Origin: Ignelater luminosus
Lineage: Eukaryota; Arthropoda; Insecta; Coleoptera; Elateridae
Reading direction: 5' to 3'
NCBI GenBank assembly: GCA_011009095.1
Contig: VTPC01000663.1
Span: 84,634-148,633, forward strand
DNA length: 64,000 nt
The position numbers and the translations under genes are program-made. Under the pieces are notes generated by a model. The model made no database searches. It was not told the origin of the DNA and saw nothing but the letters and a program-made list of their open reading frames with translations. Each line of letters starts with the position of its first letter. Within the stretch, counting starts at the first letter, position 1. Positions 48,589-63,000 of this stretch are shown here, piece by piece.

Positions 48589-51500
48589 CGATTTTCTAAA
48601 ATTTTGTTGCTCATTAATTACGGTCTGTACGAAATAATTGAGAAATATTAGTATTACTGCAGCTTTCGGTGCAATTCATAGAAAAACTGGTAATCTCCCG
48701 AGTTCTTTTGATATTCAAATCTTTATGAATAGCAGATCGGAATTAATAAACCACTTTTTATAAAAATTTCACAAACAATTTAAAAGAAAAAGCGATAAGT
48801 GATAGAAATCTATTATTTTTCGTAGCGTACCGTATATATTCGTTAGATTTTCAAAGTTTATAGCAAATTTTTATTTTAATTAACTTAATAGTGCGTGTTT
48901 GTTTACAATTAGCTGATATTGACACTAAAGAATTTGAAACAGTGCGCAACTCAAGTATGACCAAATCTTACTGAATTGTTAAACAAGAAAGTGAAACTAC
49001 TTTTATCGAAAGAGTTAACACAAGTTAGGGGACATTATTATTTAATAACGAAGAAGGATGATTGCACAATGGATTCTTAAAGATATCTATTTTTATAATA
49101 ACACAAAGAATAATTTCCCGGCCTATATTAAATTTATTGTGTCTCGTATAAAACATTTTTGTAAGAGGCACTAAATTTTTTTTATGTAATTAATTCCACT
49201 GCAGGACTACGTTGCATAATTTTAGTGAATGTTCACTGTTTCAATATTACTTGCTCCTAACAAGAACTAACAATTATCGTGTCGGAGACTTTGAAGACCC
49301 TTTGAGGTAAAAAATCACAGCTAAGCAAAACAGATTTCCATTTATTTATTTGCCCAAATAAAACTTGACTTTTCAAAGGTTATTAAAAAATTAATTCATT
49401 TTCTTACGACTGTAGAAATAAGAAGATTAAATTAATCTACCTTCAAGTTCTAGACGATCACTTCTATATGACGATCATACAGGTCTTTAAATTTACAGTA
49501 TGGATCAGTAGAGTATAAGCCATGTTAAAAACTTTGAAGCACTGCAAATGACATTACAGGTGGTAACAAAGATCAATAGAAAATAAAGCTAAAGAGAGAA
49601 GCGAAGATATAGAAAGATTTTATAAATGAACTAGATGCTTTTGTTGCAGAGAGTCATATTAGAGCTAGATGCCTTATGCTGAGACACTTCAATGCTAATA
49701 GGAAGCTTGAACTGTAAGGAAATTAGGTCTCTCCAGCTTGGAGGAACAAGTTCTCAAGACAATCCTACGATTTCAAAACTCTAATAAAAGCAAACAGTCT
49801 CAAACGACAAATGACAGAAGAAGATGCAAATTCCCTGTCGACACTGTAGTCAGTAAGTAAAGTCTCCAATTTCTGTATTGGAACTGCAATAAATAAGAAG
49901 ATACCAGTCTACGACACAATTAAACATAAAGAACAGCTGGATCTTTACCTTGAGTAGTATATGCTTACTGCCTAAAGGCTCTAGAAAGGTTGTAGGTGTT
50001 AGTCGCGTAATATATGGTTAATCTAATAAAGCTTTTGTCAAATTACCAAGTTCTACAACAACAAAAGGTACATCCCCCTCAGGGGTAACCAGCTATCTTC
50101 TAATACCTAGCTACGAAGGAACCGCTTTGAGAGATGCAGTTCTAAAATAGAAAATATGGACCTCAAAGCTTTCCTCAATAAAACATCCATCAATCGATAG
50201 GGTAGACTAGAGACCTTGTAGGTATTGCATTTGTGGTGCAGCAATTTTATAAGTGAAAGAATAAATGTTAATGAACTTTTAACTTGAAAAGAATTAATTG
50301 TTACGCAACACACCATGACAGTCAGTATAATTAAGAGAGCTACTCTTGAAGTCAATTCTGCAAATCATGATAGTCATTAACATGGAAAAAAGACCTGTCT
50401 AGTATGGACTGATCAGCGCGCGTCTCTTCTTTCAAAAGAATTTAAAAATCTCTGCCAGAAAAAAATCATTATTATTAGTAAAAATACCAAACCTATAACC
50501 AAAGATGCGTTTATAGAAAGATCATTGGCCAAGTAAGAAGATGTTATATTTCAATAAATGATGATGCATATATCTTGTGGCTGTACCTAGGAAAACGTCT
50601 TGAGAAGATTAGATTGGAAATCTGAGTAAGACACTGAGAAGAAGTTCAGACGGAATTGTTTCAAACGTCTGTCTCAAGACGTAAGTAAGTTCTTGGATGG
50701 AGTTTTAAAAAAGCTGACGCCTAAAAAAAGAAAAACTGGAAGAATACTTTGGCAATTTCTGTCTTTTCCAAAACAGATTGTGGAAAAACTATAGAACACA
50801 AAATCGATGTAGATGTAGTGCTTATCCATCAAAATTCAATATCTTATCTTTAGTCAAGAAAGAAGTAGCCGATATTCTTTTAAAGGAGACACACGGCTAA
50901 GGTGTTATTTTCAGCCTTTTGTGTATACATTACACAAGACTGAATGATGTGACAAACAACCACAGCTACTTATTGGTTCGTATCGATGACATCTTGAATA
51001 CTCGTTTTGCCTTTTGGTTCTCTATATGACTAATGAATTTAGTTGTGAGAAGTTTGTTGGGTAAAGCGTGTTTTACGTATTTGGACAATGTTATAATGAT
51101 TGGATGATCATTATTTAATTATTTTTGCACGACCGTTTGTAAAGTTGACGGTTTTCAACTCGTTGCAATTAATTCGCCCGCCGTATCGATGTTATAAACG
51201 CGTATCGATGTTATAATGAAATCATTACAAGTTCCTATGTTCTTGGCCAACTTCATTTTTTAATTTACTGTTAATGGTTTTTCTTTATTATTTTCTTTAA
51301 AATTCGGTCGTGCAAAAACTATTGTATATAACTCGAGTGTTAACTGTCGTTTTTGAACTCGTAGAGTTTATGGTACGTAAAAATGTCAACTTCACACTCT
51401 TGTTATATAAATAACTATTTCTTCACTTTGTGGGATTCCATGTTATTGATTTGAAAATCATCTAAAAATACTTTGTATTGGAATAGGTAGAATTTTTCAC

Positions 51501-54030
51501 AAATACAAAATGACCAAAAAGAAAATTTACTAGATGCTTTAGCAGGACGTCGTTCCAACCATAAAGAATTAACGTCTGAGATAGTAAAAAATAATTAGTC
51601 GTTGTGAAAAGATTACATTTCCTTAAGCGATTACTATAATTCAAGAACTTCCAAGAAATAAGTGACAGATGAATAAAAGACTACAGAAGTACAGTTCTAG
51701 TATGTAATACTGACGCAGTATCATTCATCGAAACATTGAAATTATAACCAATCTAAGACAAAGAAAACTGATCATTAAAGGTGGAAGAACAAAGAAATAA
51801 TTTGGACTTTGCTTCGATACTGCAACGGAAAAATACAGAAAAACGGTGAATTGGAACAAAATAGCTGATTGAGTTCCAGTTACTAAAAATCATTAAATCT
51901 AATGGAACTCATTAATGGAAGAGCAAAGCGTGCCAAGCAAATTCGTCCAGAATGCTGGCACTATGAAGTGCAAATAAACAAAGCTCAGAAATACCAAGAA
52001 AAGGGCACAATGGGACAGGCAGATCTAACATTAATGCACTGAAAATAAAGAGAAATTTAGATATAGTAAAATAAAGAAGAAAGATTTACGGAAGCAAAAA
52101 GGGTATGTGATCGTTAAATTAGAAATATTAGGAAAACAAACAAAAAATTATTAAGAAGGATACGTAAGAATGGCACAGCATAAATAAAGCAGTCTTACTT
52201 TTCTTTAATGCAAGAGATGTTGAAGATGTCATTTGATAGTTTAACTCTATAAAAACCATTTAAAACCCGTTTCAACCATGCCTTCTTCTAATTTAACACT
52301 TAATGAAGATCAATTATCCCTTAGCTCTTTTGCACTTTGAAAGATACCAACGCCTGCATCTTACTCTACAGATGTGAAAACATCGACGTTGAGTACATCT
52401 ATTCACACTTACCGTACAGACCATGATGTTGACACACCACCAAGAAGTAGAAGAAAAAAATTCGGTAGCAGAAGAACAAAGCCAAACAACTATGGAGGTA
52501 AAAATTGACAAAATGACTGAGCCAAGAATAAGAAAGCAATGGATACAGCAATTTTTAGAAGAAATAAATAAATAATTTGTCAAAGTGCATGCAAGTAGGT
52601 AACTTCATTTTTATTTACTTGTATTGAAGTTTGTGTTCCTAATGTTAATGCCGAACCGCATTTGTATTTTATAATAGCTGTAAAAACAGCAGTTCTTATA
52701 AGCAGACCTTTTCGTATGTTTATGTAACTTAAGATTTTGTAATTTCCTCGTTTTTTTGTGGAGAAAGTAAATGTTATAGACCTGCAGAAGGCATTGTAAA
52801 AATGACAAAAATTATTATACCCGTTTGAAGTGCAAGAAATATTTCCTATACAGACAAATTGTCTATTTACATAGGAAACTACAAAAAAGTCACTGGTAAT
52901 GGTATGTGTATGGTATGTCTACCACACTTTTGGTCAAATAACCGGTTCTTTTAGCATCAGTTACCTTTTTCTTTCATCCTGAGCAAGCAGTAAGCCCTTC
53001 TCTTTTCAAGATTGCTACTTACTTCTTAAGCAAGTGCGGGAGTTTTAAACTATCTCCCCCCGCAATACGTTCGCTTCTTAATCTGAAAACGAAAAAATGA
53101 TAAAATTTTAGCTATACTGTACCTGCCAATCTTTGGTTTTATGGAACGATTTATATTATTAAATGTGTTTAATACCATTAATCTTTTATTCATATTATCT
53201 TCATAAACATAACCTCATACAGTAATTATTAGAAATAAACAAACTGACGGATCTATTGATCCTTAAAAATAGTAAAATTACTTGAAACAGTCGTTCAAGA
53301 GCAAACAAGCGATCACTGGTAGTGTATAACCACCTGCCACCGTTAGTGGTAGAACATCAGCGTCATTACAAGTTCGGGAAACAAGTAATTTTAGTATTTC
53401 TCATAAAGTAACCCTTTTCAATTTCTATCAAAGGTAACATAAATCACCAAGAAATATAATTGCAACTCCCTAAATAATTACAGTTATCTTCACTAGCACA
53501 AGGGCATGATAAGCAGTATAAACAGAGAAGTAATTTTTCCAAGTGCAGTGTAGACTAAAAATTTTAAAATAACGACAATGAATACTCAAAAGAACAATTT
53601 TAGAAAAAAAAAGATTTTATGAAATTTAAGAATTTTCTGAAAAATACCGAATTTCCATACATTTTTAAGATACCTCTTGCCTTGTTTGGAATTAGGCCTT
53701 AAATCTTAAACAAAGATCAAGGAGAGAATACCAAAAATGATGTATTACGTCATTAATCTTCGCGTGTTCGTCAGTGTTCGAAAATGACAAATATTTTAAA
53801 ATCTACATAAAATGTAGAAAATATTTATCACTTTGAAAGTCTAATTAATCTATTTTTACAATTTAATCGTCCTTTTAGTTGTGGCAAGCATCCAAAACTG
53901 CATAAATGCACCAAAGTCAAGTACTAGTTGGCTTGCAACCAGCAGTGGTATTACATACATATGAATGTAATTAATTCCCTAAAAATTTTATCTAAGTATG
54001 TACTACGTTTTGTCATCACATTTTAAAAAA
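48589..54030. other. Intergenic, decayed repeats, possibly LINE-derived
   Basis: No intact gene is seen. Around 49600-49720 the plus strand reads about FYNELDAFVAESHIRARC and LRHFNANRKL with breaks, which resembles the xGDFNA region of LINE endonucleases. Around 51740-52020 a similarly broken stretch is rich in Lys and Arg. These would be very old LINE pieces in the same orientation as the LINE at 54650, but no reverse-transcriptase motif is readable. The remaining short frames (50107-50355 and 52314-52808, minus strand) lack domains. Confidence 0.3.
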
Positions 54031-57000
54031 ATGAAGATTATACCCAATTTAATTTCGGTGTTAGTAATAGCTTCTTGTTGTTACTCAATCTGTGAAGCTT
54101 ATAGTACAGATAGTTTTACCATTGGTAAGTTCTGTTATCTCTTCTTTTGCTTTTTATAAATATAAATTTTGTTTTTTTTTTGTGAAATTATATTTTGTTT
54201 TCTCTATGTAGAAATTTCAAAATGGTTATTCTACCTTGTACTTCTGCTTTGATAGAATCTATAGAGATTAGAAGACTATGGATTTGGAACAATAATTCAT
54301 AAATTATTATTTTTCTTTATTTTATTATTTCGCCGTATAAATTCCTCATCATTCATCATCAAGGCTTTTCATGGTTATATTTTACTATTGCTTCATTTGT
54401 CAGAAATATCCTTATTTTTAGCATTTTGACTGACTAGAAACATGTAGAGAAGTACCATCAATGGTCGTTCAGTATGCCCTTTAACATGTCCAAGAAGTTT
54501 GTGTAATTGATTTGTTTTCAGGGATTATCATGTTATGCACACTACATTACAAGAAACAGTGCAGTATGAGCATCAAACTTTGAAATATACAATTAAATAA
54601 TAAAAACACACATAAATAGTGAAATAACGCAAACAAAACTATAACAGTGAGTGTAAATATTAAGTTTTTTGTAAAACACGCGAAAGGTGAATGGTCAAAT
54701 CATATCGGTAAGTAGTGATAAAAGCAACATTGTGAAACAAATAAATAAAATTCAGTGGCGTGTAAAAAAATACAATAAATAATGTTAGAAATGGAAACAT
54801 GCAAATAAAAATCTGAACTCTAAAAGAGAAAATCTAGAAAAAGATAAGAAGCACAACAGCTTGATCATTACGGTAATAAAAATAGCAATTAAAGATGGTA
54901 ATGCTTTTAAAAAAACATTGAAAAATTTTATGGCCAAAGAACTAAACATGAACATAAAATTGAGAAATGCCGGAAAGATTGAAGAAAATGTAATGCGTGC
55001 ATAATCAAAACGGGAAATCTGACTGACAAGATAAATACATATTTAGTAAAAGCAAGCTAAAAGCAAACGCCGCTCCTACCAAACGTATATTCAGTGCCGT
55101 ACAAATTACACGCTGTGTGTAGTAACAAACACGTATAGTACCATAGTAACTCCCTGTACCAGCTTACACGCGTTTGGCATTACATGCAGCGTGTAATTTT
55201 ACTATGGTAGACTCACAGCAGTGAATATTGTATTGGTTAGGGGTATTGGAAGACAAACATCCAAGGACGGTGTAGCAATATTAATTAAAGAGAAGAAAGT
55301 AAAATACGGATAAAAAATTATAGTGAATGAAAGGCTACTAGCATTAAATACAAAAGAGGAAGTTATGGTCCAAACAATAATGCAAAAACAGAAGAGAAGG
55401 AAAGATTTTTTATTTAAGAGATGTAAGAGATAAAAAGTAACACTGAACAATGAATTAATTACATATAATGGGGACCTAAAAAGAAGAGTCGTATTTAATT
55501 GAATGGTACTTGGCAAAAAATTGAGAAAACATATATAATAGTAACGAAAAAAGAATAATAATAAATCTTTTCTTGAAAAATAAATCAAAAATATAGAAAT
55601 CGCACTTTAGAAAAAGAAAGATATATAAAATAACGAGGAAAGTTCTCGGCAGATAGGAAAACTTAATCATTGATTATTTTTCGAAAGAAAAATTTAAAGA
55701 AAAGTGAAAAACATAAAAGTCGGGAGAGACCAGAAACAGGAAATGATTATTAGTAATGTTATTAGAAGACGAAAATAGGTAGAAAGAAAAAATAAATAAA
55801 ACATTTCAAACAGCAAAATTAGATGTTGCAAACCTAAAAATAAAGGTTTTAAGGAAACATCTTAAAGTAATAAGAAGAAATGAAAAGAAATGAAAGAAAT
55901 ACTTACAGTCAAAAGATGATTCAGATTATGAAGAGTATAAGAAACAAACAACTTGGGTTAAAAGAATCGGAAACGAAGAAAAACAAAACGCATGGTGTAA
56001 ATTTGGAGAAAAGATGAGAAATGCTTATAACAAAAATTAAAAATTATTTTTACGAACTATAACGAAATATGAAATATAAAAAGATACCAACAATAAAAAA
56101 CATTAAAGATAAGAAAGGGGAAGATATAGATGATGAAGATAAAATTATGGAAAGATGGCGACAACACTTCCAAAATTATTGGAAAAAGCAGATATAAACA
56201 AAAAGAAAAAATCAAATAAGGACATACAACGAGAAATATACCGCAATAATACAAGAAGAAAAAGTTCAAATAGAAGAAATTAAAAAAGAAATAAAAAATT
56301 AAAACTGGGAAAATCCCCCGGATGCAATAAAATTACAACAGACATGATGAAACTATTACCAGAATCAGCATTACAAAAACTTAAAGAAATAATAAATGAG
56401 GTTTCGAAAACTGGAACAGGTTCCTGATGGGAAAAATTGGGATAAGTATACCGATTTTCAAAAACGAAAACAGTAAAAACTGTGACAATTACCGAGGAAT
56501 TACTTTAACTAGTTTAGCGACAAAAATATATGTGCAAGGATTGTGAAGAAGAGATTAAGATTACAGTTGGAAAATACTCATGAAGAAACAGTTTACATAT
56601 ATTCAGATCAAACCGGGGAATGAATGAAGCCGTATTTATCATGAGACAGCTAACAGAAAAGGGAATAAAAGAAAACAGGATATACGTTTGTTTTGCAGAC
56701 CTAAAGAAAGCCTTTGACAAAATCAATACAGAAGGTATCTGGAGAACACTACAGTATAGAAAAACACTACAAAAAATTATAAAAGGCATATAGAGCTTGG
56801 ACAGAAATACTAAACATTGTGTAAGAATAAGACTAGAAACCATATGGATTGTTGTAAAATGGAGAAGAATGAAATATCAGAAACATGATATGGTAGTAAT
56901 AGCGAAAAACGAATATACCTTAAATAAAAATATTGTCATTGCTTTATGACCATAGAAGTAAATCAGATACAACGATTAAGTTAATTTTTTTGATAGTAAA

Positions 57001-60000
57001 AGTGGCTTGCTGTTACTGGATCTGTGATGCTTATAAATACTACAGATTAGTTTATTAATTTAATATAATAATTAATTTCCTTTCATGCTTTTTATAAATA
57101 TAGTTTGTTCGTTTCTTCTGTAAAATTATATTATTGTTTTTCTTCTGTGTAGAAAATTTCAAAATGGTTATTGTACCTTAATACTTTTGCTTTGATATAG
57201 TCTACGAAGATAGAAAAATATAAATTTAGAAGAATAACTTATTAATATCAATAACTACATATTTCTCTTCATGTTACTACACTGTATAAATTCATATATC
57301 GCTGTGTTTGAAAAATGCCTTAAAACAGGTGTTTTAGATACTGCTATGCTAAAGGTTGATACTATCCACTTAATACATTTTGATTCTGAATGTATCATCT
57401 GGACTACCAGCATGTTTAGCAAAGATCATGGACGCTTATAAAACGTCTATGGAGGTAACTGATGTGCTGGTGTTTTATAATATAATAATATGCGAGTTCG
57501 TTTAATAATAATAAATAGTAAAAATAAATGTTATTTATTAAAGATTATAACAGGTTAACAATTGTCGAGAAACTATGTTAAATTTTGTGCAAACTAGGAT
57601 CGATATCGAATGAATGTTAGCAAATGAATGTAAACGAATGAATGAATTGTTCCTGTAAATAACTAAGCTTTTATACATCTCTACCTGTGTTTTAACAAAG
57701 AGCAAAATTCTCAAGTCTTCGAAGAAAATCATATTCTGAAAACTATTAACAGAAATCTTGTCCAAGGAAATATTATTACTGTAGGTCCGCCTAAGAACAA
57801 TTTAGACAAAAGCAAAAATCTTCTAGAAAAGTTTATAATGTAAAACATTTAAGATATTTCAAAGAACTACGTTTGAAAGAAAATAATTGACAAACGGCAA
57901 AACCTTTTTTCTATGAAAATTTTAGAGTGTGAAGGATTTGAGAATGTTTCAAAGAATTAACAGGTATAAGTGGAACCCCTTTACCTCGAATATTTATTTT
58001 CAGAAAAGCGATGTTTTACGTATTTCTAGTTTTTAGAAAGTGTTCCTACACGTCTAAGCAGAAAATGTAATTTCTTAAGGTTTCTCATGATCATATTTTA
58101 CTAGTGCTTTACTTGTCAAAAAAATTTCTTTCTTTTTTTGACATTTTAATGACTAGAAACATGCAGAAAAGTACCATCAAAGGTCACTCTTTATTGTAGT
58201 TAGTTGCCCTATTTAAATCTAAAAAATCCGATTGTAGGAACAAAGCTTGTTCCAAGCCTTTAGTCAGATGAAGTTACATTCAAAGCCTTTGGTTGTACAG
58301 GAGATACTCTAATGCTTAATAAATAAAAAATAGAAAAAATAAGAATAGATGTAAATTCTATGATAAAAACTTTTGCAGCTGCTCTTTTTAATCAAGCCAC
58401 TTCTGATGCTGAACTAGCTTTTAAATATACAATTCAATGGCAGAACATTTATAGCAGCGAAGATATTTTTTACAAAGTGGAAATCTTTAATTTACTTCAT
58501 AAAAACGTATTTGTTACAAGTAAAACAGGTGAGTAAAAGTATCACCTTTTGTTTAATATTAACCGACAATCATATTAAATTCTAGTATGTAATATAAGTA
58601 AAATGGAATCTGGAGTAATAGCAATTTTTGGACCAGAAGCATTAAAAGCAGTTCCAATAACCCAATCGATATGCAGAAAATTAGAGATACCTCATATTCA
58701 AACAACTTGGCAACCTTCAACCAGCTACCCACCATTAATATCTTTGAATTTTTATCCCGCCGCTGATTTATTAGCAGAAGGTTTTGCAACAATTGTGAGA
58801 CATATGAATTGGAAAAGTTATGCAATTGTTTATCAGCATGATGAGGCATTAATTAGACTTCAGCAAATCTTTAAGATTCCAGATGTTTCTGATAATCCAG
58901 TTGTTGTAAGACAACTTGAACCTGGTTTGGATCACAGGTACTTTTAATTTTAATTGTCTTTTGTTAATTGGACGGTATGTTACTGTTATTTATCTTGTTT
59001 TGGCTAGTGACTAAAATATTGCTTTAGTATAGGTCCAAACTTTTGCTGTACATTTAACTTTTTTTCAGTAAGTGCTTACTTTAAGCTTAATATTGGTAAA
59101 TTTCTCAAACTAGGAATAGAGTAGATTTACCTTTACTGCAATAAACAGTCTTACTTGTATGGCCTACTAAAGGTTCTTATCCAGTCATGAACCTAAAAAG
59201 GTTTCTTTGTTACGATTTAGCTACATATCTGTAGAATATAATTATCTCATTGATGGAAAGAACATTATCAACTGTCAATCTAAACTAAATTTTTTAATTA
59301 GGCTGCAGACATCTCTTAGTGACTGTTTCGTTTTGGCAATTAGTCACTTTAATCATCGAGCAGAACACTGCTGACACAGTATTTTTGAAAAAAAGATCTG
59401 GGGTAAAATGAGAGGTAGTTCAAACGTCCAGAAAAAATATATATCCTGCCGATTAGATATCAAGAACATACTATTATTAACATAAACATAATATTAAAAA
59501 GGAAAAAGTAAAGTACTCTAAAATCGTAGAATATTTATATAAAAATTATTAACCATAATGGACAATGTACGCGTAGAGAATGAAACAAAAAAACTTGTAG
59601 AAAACTAAATGACATCAGTTGCATTTGGATAACAATCCAGCAAAAAGAACTGCAGTGCAACTGCCAATAAGCAGCGCAAACATCTATTTATTACGCATTT
59701 AGGTACAAAGAACAACTTTAAAGGCTTTACCGATGTTAATAGGCAGCTTTTAGGCACCATCAATAAAATATAATCTTGGTGCGACTCAGTTGATCTGATT
59801 TAAACACTCTTGCAAAATATTGTACAAAGCGTTTCTGAAAACCACGTTTACTTGGGACACTGTCTGTCTCTAGCTGTTCTTCGTATTTATTCACTGGTAA
59901 TCACATTTTTGCACATTTTCTTTTAGTTGTAACAAACCAAACAATACTGGGACATCATCTCTGCAGTATTCCAGACTATTACAAACGCACACTCATACCT

Positions 60001-63000
60001 ATACCTATAAAATGTTTATTTGTCTCCTTTACGGACTATTGATTTAGAAGGACAGGACAGTGCAGTGTATCAGAGAACGTTTGGATCGTTTTCACTCATT
60101 CAGGGAGGTTTGTGAGCTAGACAGCATCTTTCTAATAGATACCAGACTCGAATACTTGTTTGTATACCATAGACCCGAGCGGCTACGCTCGATAGGCATG
60201 CAAGACCTCTTGGATTGCCGTCATGTAAAATTAAAAACGAAGAGGTACAGTATCCTGGAAAACATTCTCAAAAATACTCCATTAGTTAAAAAGTGGGCTT
60301 CTCCCGATATCACTTAGCAATCCAAGTTTTCGAACCTTAATATTCTGGATAACCCAAGAAGTTAAAATCCACATCAGCAGGAATCCAAATACCCAAATCT
60401 AATAAGTGCCTCCATTCCACAGGAAGGGAATTTCTTTTGTTTCAGCTTTAATGGCTCTACTAGGAAATCAGGGCATTCTACGATGTCTGTTGAATTGTCC
60501 TGTACCGTATTTTGAATGGGACACTTGTCATGATTATCTTTGTGTGCCCATGGGCAGTAGTGCTGTCTGAGGGGAACTGTTGATTGGTAACAAAGCAAGA
60601 GGCATTGCGTTTATCTTTCTTCAATGATATTAACTTTCACAGAAACTGTAGTGCAATTTTAAATCTTAAATTTTAAATTACCCTTAATGATTGAAAAGAA
60701 GTCTATATAAACATTGAGTCAAACAATGTTGGATCGTCGTTTAAACGTGTAGTATTGCGATGAGACTTCATGAAAACAGCCTTATAGTACTAACTGAAGT
60801 CTTTCTTCTTCGAAGAAACTTAAGAAAATTAAGTCGCTTTTTGACATAGCAACTCAGCACAACGAAAGTTAATTGTTACATTATTCACCACATACTTGAT
60901 AATTCCCATATGCTGATGTTCTGCTACATTTTTGTTGTTTTAATTATGTCAGATGTACACATAATGATGCGTTTTAATTGCTGTAAATCAGAACAGTACC
61001 TAATTATGTATTTCCTATTTTAGGCCATTATTTAAAGGACTGAAAGACTCCGGTGTCCAAAAAATAATTTTGGATTGCGATACCGACGATATCTTAAAAA
61101 TACTTCAGCAAGCCAAGGATGTTGATTTCCTGAGTGTTTCTATAAGCTATCTACTAACTTCTTTGGTAAGAAACTCTTAAGATTATGAAATAGTAAGAAT
61201 ATCTCAAATAAGAGTATTTTGTATTATAAAATTAAATGATATCATTTAGGATGCACACACTTTAGACTATTCAGAATTAGATGCATCAGCAAATATAACT
61301 CTGGTAAGATTGTTCGATCCTACAAATGAAGAATTAAGTCGAAACATTAACAGTTGGAAAGTAGGCGAAAACAGAAACCGTCATCGCTTAGATATCGAAC
61401 CAGAAATTATTCGTGTACGTAATGTAATTTTATTATTATTTTATTTCCGTATTAAGGTAAATATGTTTTGCAGACAGAGGCTGCCTTGATGATTGATGCT
61501 GTGAATCTTTTTGTGGAAACCGTTAATCACTTACATAAAACGGAAATGATTGTTTCTAGGCCTATGGATTGTGATGGAAGAGATACTTGGGAAGGAGGAT
61601 ACAGAATCGTGTCTTATATGAAAGAGGTAAGATTCGAATATGAATAATCTTTTCTAAAACAATTTAAACAGAAAATCTACAACTTGGGAAGTTTTATAGA
61701 GTTGCTAATTACAAACCTCAGTCTTGTGTTTCTTCATAAAATGCACCTTTTTCGAGCAAAGTAAAATTTCTAAACCTTCATTTGAAGATTGCTAATTTAT
61801 ATGACTGGAAAATCTCATTTATGGAGAAAACGCAGGAGTAATTTTGTCATTAAATTTGTAAATTTTGATAACAATGTATTATGTTTCTGAATATCTAGAA
61901 TTCTGTAATTAATAACAGTTTCTTTATAGCACAAATTAGCTAATCCTATTACTGGCCCAATCGGGTTTGATGAGTTTGGACGACGTGTGAACTTCACCTT
62001 GTATGTTGTCGAATTAAATGCTGATAGAATAGTCAAAGCAACTTGGAGTCCATCAAACAATACTCGTTTAAATATTACCATATCCGCTACGGAAAGAAGG
62101 CAGTTAATATTGAAGAGTTTACAAAAACAAAAGATCATTGTTTCAACCAAGTAGAGAACATTCATCTTGACTTTTTATCCTTTTTATGTATATGTAAAAC
62201 ATTGTAGAATTGTTAGTCCATATTTTATGCTTCGTAATAAATCCCATTCAAGTGAAGATACCAGTAGTAAATATGAAGGATACGCAGTTGATCTAATTGA
62301 AAAGATATCTCAAGAACTAAACTTTACTTACGATTTTTATTTAAATGATGCAAATGGTAACTACGATGAGAATTCACAGACTTGGACTGGAGTTGTTGGT
62401 GATGTTGTATCAGGGGTATTATTATATAATAGAATTATTTATATAATCAGTAAGTATTAATAAATATTTATATTATTTCTAGACGGCTCAACTTGGTATC
62501 TGCGATTTGACAGTAACCCAGCAAAGACGAAAATATGTCGATTTTAGTAATCACTTCATGACTCTTGGTTGGTAATTACCTCCTTATTGCTAATTAGTTT
62601 CCTGTATTAAATAAAATTCTTTGTCAGGAATAAGCATTCTATATAAAAAACCGACACCTGGCGAACCAAATATGTTTGCTTTTTTGGGACCTTTAGCCGA
62701 AGACGTTTGGATGTACACTGCCACTGCTTATTTGGGAGTGTCTGTTTTAATATATCTCATAGCTAGGTATACATTTAAAATAGCTACAATTAAGTAGAAC
62801 AACAACTGAAGAATTTCAGAATGGCTCCAGGTGATTGGGAGAGTTCACATCCATGTGACGAAAATCCTAAAGAGCTAGAAAATATTTGGAGTTTGGGAAA
62901 TTGTTTATGGTTAACTAAAGGATCGATTATGACCCAAGGATGTGATATTTTACCAAAGTAAGTGCTATAACACATACAATTAACAGTGTGCGATAGCAAT

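Noticed and set aside
55202..56843. Long minus-strand frames rich in Phe, Leu and Ile
   Set aside because: These are reverse-strand shadows of the A-rich LINE, whose reverse-transcriptase motifs read on the plus strand.
60060..60598. Frames on both strands in intron 3 of the glutamate receptor
   Set aside because: No domain; inside an intron between exons that join perfectly in phase.
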